A DNA stretch of 64,000 nt. Origin: Flammulina velutipes (taxonomy: Eukaryota > Basidiomycota > Agaricomycetes > Agaricales > Physalacriaceae). The stretch covers positions 1,674,001-1,738,000 of the forward strand of contig CM022377.1 in assembly GCA_011800155.1 (NCBI GenBank), written 5' to 3'. Numbering within the stretch: the stretch's first letter is position 1; each line of letters opens with the position of its first letter. The position numbers and the translations under genes were made by a program. A model generated the notes under the pieces. It was not told the DNA's origin. It saw nothing but the letters and a program-made list of their open reading frames with translations, and did no database searches. Positions 55,472 through 64,000 of this stretch are shown here, one piece after another.

Positions 55472-58195
55472 TCAGCATCGTTCAAACACCTTATAAAGCT
55501 CCGGCAAATTCGCAACTTGCACGACGTCAGAGTCTATGAGCGTCTTCGGAGCGTCGAGGTAACGCCGCATAGCAGGGAACACGACATGTTGCAACTGCCA
55601 TCGCTCGGCCTTTTCTTGGAGCTCCAGGTCCGCTGTTGGTGGCGTAGAACATGACGTGGGTCCTGGCACGTAAAAGTAGGCCAGCTCGCGGAGAAAGGTG
55701 TCGAAGCAGCCTACTTCGGATGTCCAATCCACCTTTCAGCCCATGCGTGAGATAGCGTCTCGACAAAACGAAACTATCGTACCTGGGGACCTAATCTCAT
55801 GAGGAAACTAGGTAACTTGTCGAGATTTGGGGTGTAGTCTCGTAGGAGCAGAGGAAGCGACAATATCAGGCCATCTTCGGAGATGTTCAAGGAGAAATAC
55901 TCTAGGATCATCTCCCTTCGAGAAAGGAGTGTGTCTACTATCCGCTATTGGTCGAATGAGTGAGATCTCTACGTTACACACGAGATACTCACATCAACGA
56001 TCTGGGATTTCTGGAGCGGTGCATCCTCGGGGATTCGTTCTGCCTCGACAGCGATGTTCACAAGGGTCCTGAGCGGCGGAGGTGGCTCCAGCCTCATTTT
56101 GCCCATGTTCCCAAATTGTCGAAGGCCCAACTGATAGAAAAGTTCCTCTCTAGTTCGGGTAGAGGATAAGAACATGATTAAGAGTTTAAAGTTGGCGTAA
56201 CTCACGTCAAAGACGCGTGGTTGACCAAATATAGATTCGTTGAATGTTGTATGAGCGAGAGACATCGCGTCAAGTCGACAATGCCGACAAATGTATGTTT
56301 CTCTAAAATTTCTGATAAGACTAGAAACATGAAGAATGTCAACGTCTCAACAACATAATTGCGAATGGGGATGGCTCACGTTGGTGCTTCCCTATGATCA
56401 ACGCCTCGCGAAGCTTAACGATCGACGACAAGCAGCATTCAGACTGCACTATTTCTCGCGATGCAGATTCATTCTTGTCCAGAGATCTCTCATTCGATGA
56501 ACCCCCGATCTGACTCGAGTTCATGACAGGGAACATGGAATCTAAAGTTCGGTCTTGGAGAGAAGTGCGAACTTTGAGATGCGACGATACTTTCTTCCGA
56601 GGTTCCACCTCTGAATAGACGGTCATGTCAAGGCCTGAACACCAATATGCACATGCCTACTCACGCGTCGAAGTGTTGACGGCCTCTTCAGCTTCGTCGT
56701 CGTCCTCATGTTCTTTCTCCTTGCTTTTCCGCTTTTTTGGAACAGTTGGTCCTTTTTCGGATGTTAGAAGGGTCTAAATGACATAGAGTATGAGCAAACG
56801 TCTCTCATGCTTCAAGTTCGCTCACTTGGAATTCGAAAACCCTCGATTCCCCTTTGGTGCCAAGCGTCTGGGTAAGAGAATCTGCGATCTTTTCTACAAT
56901 AATGTCCTCATTCAGGAAATGGACCTCTTTCTTGGTGGGATGAACGTTCACATCGACAGATCGCGGATCAATGCAGAGGCTGTATTTCCATAAGTTAGTA
57001 TAGACTGCGCAAATGCCTAACGACTTGCCTCAAATAAATAAATGGGTAAGTGCCTTTCGGAAGAATACCATTATACACGTTCTCGAGGGCGCGCTTGAGG
57101 CGATTGGACTCCACAAGACGGTCTCTTGGAAGATCAGCCTACCTTCCATCCACTGGGCTGGCGCACTTACGATTTATGAAAAGGAGAAATATAGTTTTCT
57201 TTGCCTGGTGGTTAACATTAGAGAAATGGGCTTCGGCTTTCCAGGACTCGGCCTCATTCGTGGACGCATCGGAAGATACGTCGGCGGACAATAGCTCCCG
57301 TGCCACTGAATGTCCATAAAGAATTCTTATTGTATGGATAGTTGAAGAACACGACGGGGTTGTAAGATCGGGCGACGCCGTTCCAGCCTGGGATTCAGTC
57401 AGTCAAAGGCAAGCTCAGGAATGATTATCGTGCCTTTTTGCAGACGAAAGCCACGCTGGGGTTGTGTACTGCGTACTTTGTGACGACATCAAGGATACGA
57501 GAGTATTCTTCGGAAGGGTTCCGCAGGGCAGCCAACCGGGTTGGGGTATTATAGAACAAGTCTTCGATGGTGATGATTGTGCCGTCGTTGCCCGCACAAG
57601 GCTTTGGCTCGGCTGATTGACCTTGTTGGGGTTCAACAAGCTTTCCGTAAGCGTACGCCGCTCTACGACAATGTTGAGTGCCCAATAGCGATCGGAGTAT
57701 AGCATAAACGCACTTGTAGGCGCAAGTATCTGCCTTTGTCTTTGTCACGACGCTCAACCGAGCAACATGGGACATAGACGCCAGCGCTTCTCCGCGAAAC
57801 CCATAGGTAGCAATCTTGGACAGGTCAGAGTATGTCGACAGCTTCGATGTCGTAAAGCGCTCGGCAAGAATGGGAAGGTCTGCTTTCTTTTGCATGTCAA
57901 AGCTGACGCTATGCAGATTTGCAATGGACGTACCCGTATCCCACAGCCATTGTCCTGTATTTGGAGAAGTTTCAGGCCTCCTTCCTTAACAGTGACGCGT
58001 ATAGACAAAGCACCAGCGTCCAGAGCGTTCTCAATGAGTTCTTTGAGCGCGGACGCTGGCCGGTGAATGACCTAGGACGCGATGAATATTGTTGATGCGA
58101 CCGCGAATTTCCGACCGACTTCGCCAGCTGCAATTCGATTAATGAGACTCTCTTGCAGTCGTTTAATTGGTCGTGGATCGTTCATGAACAGCGAT
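55472..58195 (-). CDS. MLH1: DNA mismatch repair protein MLH1
   Basis: MutL homologue that pairs with PMS1 in post-replication mismatch repair. N-terminal GHKL ATPase: [40 protein letters not shown] with the ATPase Glu and Asn, [12 protein letters not shown] (DxGxG), then [20 protein letters not shown] and [14 protein letters not shown]. Next are [36 protein letters not shown], and the C-terminal dimer domain with [69 protein letters not shown] and [20 protein letters not shown]. It ends in FERC, the invariant MLH1 C-terminus that contributes to the PMS1 endonuclease site. About ten introns; the first splits IAAGE-VIHRP. Complete and intact by eye. Confidence 0.95.
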
Positions 58196-58802
58196 GGTGG
58201 TGGTCAAGACGCAAGAGACGCCGCGAGCAAGCACGCGTCCATTTGCAAATCGGGAAAGTCCGAAGTGCCGGCAACTTCCGATTGTGGCGCTACAATTCAA
58301 ACTAGCATATATAGATTCTAGACCGACCGGGTAACATCAGTTGCTATATTTCTCCATTTTAGAATCTGAAATTTTTACGCTCAGTATCCCTGCATTCTCC
58401 CTGTGAGAGTTAAGATACACTGGATTCGATGGGAACCGCCATCGTTATTTTCGAAGGTGATTTATCTTGAAGGTTTGTACATGTTTCATGATTTAGGATA
58501 CTCCACTAAATTGACCACGATAATCATTGAGGCCTTCAACCTGTTCAGCGCACTGCTCATTCAACGCGTTAAAGTCCCGTGACCCTGCTATCAACCGTTA
58601 CGGAATTTTGCGCGGTTACAGGAACGTCCCTGAAGTTCTAGTTTTCCTCCTGCTCCCAACTCCCCCACAGCAGCGTCCACTTTGAGCCTACGACCATTCT
58701 TTCACGACCTTTCCTTTCATTTTGCTGTCTTTTGGGTATTTAACTGGGGTTTAACAAAGTTGCTCAAGGTGCGCTGTGCTGGCACAACATTCCGGTCATT
58801 TG
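58196..58802. other. Divergent promoter region, MLH1 and membrane-protein gene
   Basis: About 600 bases between divergent starts, with two ACGCGT hexamers. No exon supported. Confidence 0.5.
58233..58238. promoter_or_regulatory. MCB-like ACGCGT site upstream of MLH1
   Basis: ACGCGT lies 38-43 bases upstream of the MLH1 ATG; another copy is at 58564-58569. In yeasts this MluI cell-cycle box is bound by MBF and drives G1/S genes including DNA repair genes. The hexamer is short, so chance occurrence is possible. Confidence 0.3.
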
Positions 58803-59413
58803 ATGTTTAATATTAGACAGATGAGCGACCACAGACTGCTTACTGCAGGCATCGTAATGGCGATTATCGGCTCTATAGTCGTCGGTGGGATTGTATATTC
58901 GACAATACGGTTTCGGAGACGACGGGAACAAGAGGGGTACAAGACAGATAGGCGGATAACCATAGTGGAACAAGGTCACCCAGCGAGCCAGATAACACCA
59001 TACTCGTCGTCGCAGAATCCTGCAGGAGATGCACCGAATTTCTGTAGGTCACTACGCGCTATAACTGTTGCTTATGTCTGACGTGCATCGCAGTACACAA
59101 TCCTGGGCAGAATATGCGAATAGCGACCCGACGGCTTGATGGTGGCTGGCAATTCAGTTCACCGAGGGAAGGCTTCAATCCTGCTGGCGTTGATGACTTT
59201 GCTCCATCACCCACATCCGCTACGCACCTATACTCGCAGTCCATAGCGTCCACCTCCAAACTTTCGACCAAAGGTGGCGGGTTCAGCAGGAAGAAAGGAT
59301 TTGAGGCTGAATATGAATTCGAGCCCAGTCCTGATGTCTTGCCGCCTCCAGCGTACGCATATGGACCTGATACGCCGGGCTACACGAAGGATCCTCCGAG
59401 CCCAGCGCCTTAG
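58803..59413 (+). CDS. Single-pass membrane protein of unknown function
   Basis: Two-exon protein of about 185 residues. A short N-terminus (MFNIRQMSDHRLL) is followed by one membrane helix (TAGIVMAIIGSIVVGGIVYS) and a basic stop-transfer patch (TIRFRRRREQEGYKTDRR), which predicts a cytosolic C-terminus. The intron (GTAGGT donor at about 59043) joins GDAPNFL to HNPGQNMRIATRR. The tail is Pro/Ser/Gly-rich: GGWQFSSPREGFNPAGVDD, STKGGGFSRKKGFEAEYEFE, VLPPPAYAYGPDTPGYTKD, with PPAY and PPSP motifs that could bind WW-domain ubiquitin ligases or adaptors. Met 58803 or Met 58821 could be the start. No family recognised; the shape is like fungal surface sensors but without a large Ser/Thr ectodomain. 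Confidence 0.62.
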
Positions 59414-60162
59414 CCCATTTACTTACCGACTACCACACGCTCTTTTGTATCTGTCGTCCGCTCACATCTACCTGCTATCATTATTATGCCTCGCTCACTT
59501 ATCTGCTCATAGTTAGTTCTATGTCCTCTTGCTTTACCCATGATTCCGTGGTTCTTAGTTGGACTTTTAATTCTTGATGGATTGCTTTTCTTCACACGGA
59601 AGGACTTGGAAGAGTATCTCAGTTATCCATATGTAAGTGGTATGCTCAAGGCCCCCGTATATCTTTCTGCTTCTGGTTTATCGGCGACCGTGAGTATATT
59701 TTGCTCATATTCCGTTATACTCGACTTTCACTCGGTGGTTGTCGTATTATCTCCTTTGATAGCTTCTCGTACTCTCTGATACGATACATTGTGGTTTCCG
59801 CCGCCGCCGACATGTTCTTCTTCACTGAGGGTAGTGGATGTGCGACTGTGAGTGATGTAAATCAGGGCCTTATGCTGTCCGCATGGACAATGGGCACCCC
59901 AGTTCTCAAGATGTAAGATGTACGACGAAAGGAGTATAAGACGACCCAGGACTCGCGAACCCTGCGAGTCTTCAAACCAAGATTGCCCGAATCAGTTTGC
60001 GATAAATCAAGGTTCGGGAATGGCCGTCGGTGCGCCACATATTGAATCAGACTGGGTCATGGGACGTTCGTGGTACTCAGTACTCAGCGCTAAGCCCTTA
60101 TCACGGAAACATACACTGTCTAATAATACAGGATGCTAAGCTTAGATACTTATTATATACTT
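59414..60162. other. Convergent intergenic region
   Basis: About 750 bases between two converging genes. T-rich in the first half, as in 3' untranslated sequence. Short frames (for example 59540-59779) are hydrophobic by base composition only. Confidence 0.5.
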
Positions 60163-62599
60163 TTAATGCATTTTCCTAAACACATTCTTACTCCCACTAC
60201 GCACATCCTGTCGCCGCTTCGTCCGCCCTTTCCGCTCGCGGTCAGAAACCTCTGCGGGAGATTCCCCACCTTTCTCCATACCAGCACCGAAACGTTCCAC
60301 ACCTTTCCTCTCCTCTTTATGCGCCGGCCAGCCATCATCCTGCTTATCTGAACCTGATGGCACCCAACTCATCTCCATCGCACTCCCACCACCATCAGCG
60401 CCTTTTCGTCGTGGCCCAGCTCCAGTTCCAGGACCACTACGCCGTTGACCGAATGTAGCATTCCTGTCGACACCACCGCCAGAACCAGTTTGTACACGCA
60501 TCGGTGCCATTCTGACGTTCGCCTGCCGATTTTGTTGCTTCTGTCTGTCGTACGCTTCCTTGGCGAGCAGATTGCGCTGGCCAGGTCGGGAGCGTCGATC
60601 GAACTTGGTAAGTTCTACGTGACAACGTCAGTAAAACATACGTAACATGAAGTAAAAGACAGAATAACTCACCACCTGCATCACTACTATCGCTTCCTCC
60701 TTCGTCCTCAGAGGCATCTTCATCACTGCTCCCTCCGAGACCATCCGACGACACTTTGTCGCTCTCATCTTCTTCATCTTCGACAGCAGTCTTCCCTCTA
60801 TTGCGCTGTGAGACACCCGAGGGGTTGAGCAATGCATATTCCCTACTCTTGTCATCAATCGCAAAGGCGGGGTCTTCGAACACCTGCGCGAAACGAGGAT
60901 CACTGAGAAGGGTAGACATCGGGCCCGCCGGTTCCTTCTCTCCGGCGACATCAACATCCATCTCGGTGCCCTTCTTCCTCTCGCTCGTCTTGAGCTTCTT
61001 CTTGGCCGCCTTTTCTTCCTCCCTAATGATCTTCTCCGCCAGCCCTTTGTTGACTTTGACGCCAGGAGCTGCCTTCTTCGACCGAATACGAGTCTCTGCG
61101 AGTATGTCCATCTTGTCCCGAACCATCTTTTCGTGATGCTCGGCATATGCGAAGGGATTGGCAATGAGTCGAGCGGCTTCGTAGAGTTTGAGAGAAACAA
61201 AGTATCCATGCATATATGGCTTGAGAGTCGGCGTGCCGACAAGGTGGTCGAGACCAAGGCTGCAAGAATTGTATGAGTATGACTGTAGTCGAGGCAAAGT
61301 ACAACATACGTTTTGAGCTCTGATCTCTCGACGAATTTGTAGTCTTCGTAGACGGAACGCAGGGCCTGGTCTTCCATTTCCTCTGTGACATTTTCGAGGA
61401 AGCTAGCCCATTTTGGCGCAGGACCAAGTTGAGGAATATAGTAGGTTCCCATCTGGATCCCCTCGTTTGCCGTCATCAAGAGGCCACTCTCGGGTACGTG
61501 GTGTACATGGTTGAGGTCCGTGGCTGGGGTGATGGAAACGAAATTACTTTCCGGCTGAGAAAAAGTCAGAGAAGGTAAATTGCGACCAGAGACGCGCTTA
61601 CTGTATTCCGATCCCATATTTTGATAACCTTTTTGTCTGCACTGATCACCATGCCATCTCCAGCCATACGACTCCCGCCCTCTATCCATGCAAGATTTTT
61701 CACAGGTAAACCATATCCTTGGTCCTTGGTAGCAAACGAGCGCGCGGAGCGGATGTCATATAGAAGGGTGTGTCCCGTTGTTGTACCAATGGCATAAGTC
61801 AACCCATCCCCTCGAGAAGATATCGCTGAGATACTAAGGCCGGTGTCCGCTGTGGCCAGGCGGTTCGTTGGAAGGCGCAGAACGCCAACACTCGTCCTTG
61901 ACCTTAAATCCCAGAATTGGACAGTCCCGCTTCCGTCGAGGCCAAACGCAAGGAGCTGGTGCGCTGGATTTATGTCTATCACGTTCACTCCGATGGGGTC
62001 GTCCTGTAGGACGAGGGGGGTCATGAAGCGTCCTTGGTCAAGGTTGAGACGATATATTTCATTACCAGAAGCAGAGAAGAGGGCATCGCAAGAGGGAAAG
62101 TGGTATGCAAGTGATCGACCAAAGCGGGGTATTCGCGTTCGGTAGTGATGACCGCCTTGAGTGTGTAGCTCGATAGAACGATCGTTTTGAAGGTGTATTG
62201 ACTTTGTCCAGTCGTCAGAGAGCATCTAAGATAGCGGTGAACGAATGAACGGGACGACGATTCGACAAGTAACTCACGTACAACAAAATCAATGTTTTCT
62301 GCGTCTGTATGTCGCTCAAATTTTAGTGATAGCTGGCCCAAGTCCCAGACCCGTATTTGAGGTTTGTAGGTGCCCGTTGCAATGACATGGGTTCCATCTC
62401 GACTGGATTTGACTTTGTTACTTGCTTCTGGGAACTCGAATCCTTGGATGAGCTCGAGCGTGCCCTCTACGTGCTCTCTGACTGCTCGTTTTCCCTTTCC
62501 ACTTGCTGCGCGTTTCCTTGTGAGCCAGTCGGGCAGCGACGACGACGACCCAGCAGCAGCGCCGTTGACGGTGTACACCTTGACATCCTCTGAAGCCAT
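60163..62599 (-). CDS. ENP2: Nucleolar WD40 protein ENP2 (NOL10)
   Basis: Essential nucleolar protein of the small-subunit processome for 18S rRNA maturation. Start MASEDVKVYTVNGAAAGSSS, then SLPDWLTRKRAASGKGKRAV, typical of ENP2/NOL10. WD repeats: GTYKPQIRVWDLGQLSLKFE, DDWTKSIHLQNDRSIELHTQ, GNEIYRLNLDQGRFMTPL, GSGTVQFWDLRSR, GHTLLYDIRSARSF and ADKKVIKIWDRNT. NOL10-specific blocks follow: GLLMTANEGIQMGTYYIPQL, GPAPKWASFLENVTEEME, HGYFVSLKLYEAARLIANPF, AAPGVKVNKGLAEKIIREEE and an NUC153-type stretch DPRFAQVFEDPAFAIDDKSR. An acidic run (EDEEDESDKVSSDG) and a Gly/Arg/Lys-rich tail ending KNVFRKMH complete it. Six or so exons. A CRE-type palindrome sits 31 bp upstream. Confidence 0.93.
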
Positions 62600-62964
62600 C
62601 GTGGCGGTTAAAAACAAATTTTATGTGATGTGACGTCACGATGTCTGTCACACGGTCCGGTCTAATTTAGGCGTTCTGCCAAGCCAAACGGAATCTTTTC
62701 AGAGTCTATTTCAGAGCAAATAAAAAAGTATCCTTTCGCTGGGAACGCGCGAAAGACGCGTATTTACAGCGCGCTGAGGGTGCTATTTTGACAGCGCTCA
62801 CGGACGTCCGACAAGGTCTATTTTGACCCTGATCCGGAGTTGCCGACGCTTCCTAAATGAAATGTTTTCCTGTTTCCCCAACCCTTGCTCGTTTCTCTTT
62901 CCACCACCATCTAGCTCCACATTTCCTCTCATTCGTGAGAGGCCCGTCATTCTTTTCGCCTACA
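62600..62964. other. Divergent promoter region, ENP2 and tyrosinase
   Basis: About 365 bases between divergent starts. It holds TGACGTCA at 62631-62638 and a 10-bp direct repeat ctattttgac at 62783-62792 and 62818-62827. No exon. Confidence 0.55.
62631..62638. promoter_or_regulatory. CRE/ATF-type bZIP site TGACGTCA
   Basis: Perfect octamer inside the longer palindrome gtgacgtcac (62630-62639), 32 bases upstream of the ENP2 ATG and about 330 upstream of the tyrosinase ATG. bZIP factors of the ATF/CREB class bind this sequence. Confidence 0.4.
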
Positions 62965-64000
62965 ATGTCACTCTTTATCTTCTCGGTCCTCCTATGCTTC
63001 TCTTTCTCGCTAGCTGTTCCCCTTTCCCGTCAAGATTCTTCAACTTGCACCTCTCCCACCGTTCGTGTCGACTGGTAACCATAATCATGTTCTCCTCTAT
63101 CTTTTTGTTACTGATTTCCGTACCAGGACCACTCTCTCCGAGGCGCAGAAGACTGCTTATTTCGACGCAGAGCTATGCCTTATGAACTCCCCCGCCAAAC
63201 TATCGCTTCCCGGCGTTACTACCCGCTGGGACGATCTCGTAAGCCTTCACCCTGAAATCGCCTTTGCGCTCTTTAATCATTTTCCAAGGTCGCTGTTCAT
63301 CAACTTCAAGCAAACACTAACGCTGGCACCGACACTTGGCATTTCGTCGGACAGTGCGTCTTTACATTCCTTCTTTTTGTCCCTTTTCATAAAACCACAA
63401 TCTAGATTCCTCCACGTCCGTTCTGTCTTTCTGGGTCAACCTAGAACTCATCGCTAATTTCGTATAGACACATCGCTACTATGTTCACGTTCACGAGACC
63501 CTTCTCCGGACAGAATGCAACTACACTGGCCCCGTACACATCTTTCTTGTCTTCTTAACTCACTCGCTGACCGTCTTATAGATGGCATACTGGAACGAGG
63601 AGACCGATGCCGGAAACTACCAAGGTTCTCGCGTCATCCAGGACTTTGGTGGCTTCGGCCACTCCAGCGAGGATTTTGTCATCAACAACGGTCCCTTCGC
63701 TAACCTGACGTTGCAAATTGGTCCTGGCTCGGACAATCAACCTCACTTGCTATCCCGCTATGTCAACGAACGTCAGGCCCGGTCATCCAGCAGTTGGTAC
63801 GTCCAGGGTGTGAAGAACCAGAAGGACTTCGCCACCTTCAAGGACCTCCTCTATGACACTCTTCACGTCGCCGGTCACAATGGCGTTGGCGGTGGATGGG
63901 GAGATGTAAGTCTTCTCACTCGTCACTGTCGATTTTCAACGCTCATACCATTTTATTTAGATGTCGAACGTCCTCAGCTCCCCCAACGATCCTATCTTCT
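62965..64000 (+). CDS. Secreted tyrosinase-family copper enzyme, partial (runs off window)
   Basis: Di-copper protein of the fungal tyrosinase (common central domain) family, oxidising phenols. Signal peptide MSLFIFSVLLCFSFSLAVPL, then CTSPTVRVDWTTLSEAQKTA, YFDAELCLMNSPAKLSLPG, and the CuA site: VAVHQLQANTNAGTDTWHFV and QFLHTHRYYVHVHETLLRTE, then CNYTGPVPYWNEETDAGNYQ. The CuB region begins with DTLHVAGHNGVGGGWGDMSN and NDPIF at the window edge; the expected following HH pair lies outside. Five exons are seen, with introns of 50-90 nt; tiny exons carry QFLH and THRYY. The secreted, short-form layout resembles fungal tyrosinase-like proteins without the C-terminal lid, but the end is missing. 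The substrate is not known. Confidence 0.87.

Overview
The window is nuclear DNA of a basidiomycete fungus, most likely an Agaricomycete. Coding regions are broken by many introns of about 48-80 nt. The neighbours include families typical of that class: an Ime2/Crk1-type kinase, a DUF6593-like protein, a small cysteine-rich secreted protein and a CigA/O-fucosyltransferase-like protein. I support 32 protein-coding genes, about one per 2 kb on both strands. I saw no rRNA, tRNA, CRISPR array, transposase or viral gene. Gene models were spliced by eye, so outer limits are firmer than individual exon borders.

Left third (0-20 kb): proteasome beta-2 (PUP1), a GPI-type GH16 glucanase, PMP3, a CBS-pair protein and a seven-helix membrane protein. 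Then comes a secreted-enzyme block: PL4 rhamnogalacturonan lyase, GH71 alpha-1,3-glucanase, a second GH16 enzyme and a histidine acid phosphatase. An ECM4-type glutathione transferase and an orphan 270-aa protein sit inside this block. It reads as wall and plant-polymer remodelling plus phosphate release.

Middle (20-39 kb): Ime2/Crk1-like kinase, maltose-type O-acetyltransferase, sphingolipid fatty-acid 2-hydroxylase, two tandem monocarboxylate-transporter-like MFS genes, a hemerythrin-domain protein, an orphan basic protein, an O-fucosyltransferase-like type II membrane protein, glutaredoxin, a zinc polyol/alcohol dehydrogenase and a RING plus RRM protein.

Right part (39-64 kb): the very large cell-morphogenesis gene PAG1/TAO3 (Furry family), DUF6593-like protein, small secreted protein, RRM/RGG protein, YTM1, an F-box protein, MLH1, a single-pass membrane protein, ENP2 and the first part of a secreted tyrosinase that runs off the window.

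No clearly new system is visible. The best leads are: several introns that only work as GC-AG introns; a seven-helix receptor-like protein without a recognised family; an imperfect inverted repeat whose right arm contains the start codon of the F-box gene; the tandem transporter pair; a glutaredoxin with two in-frame starts; and four orphan proteins.
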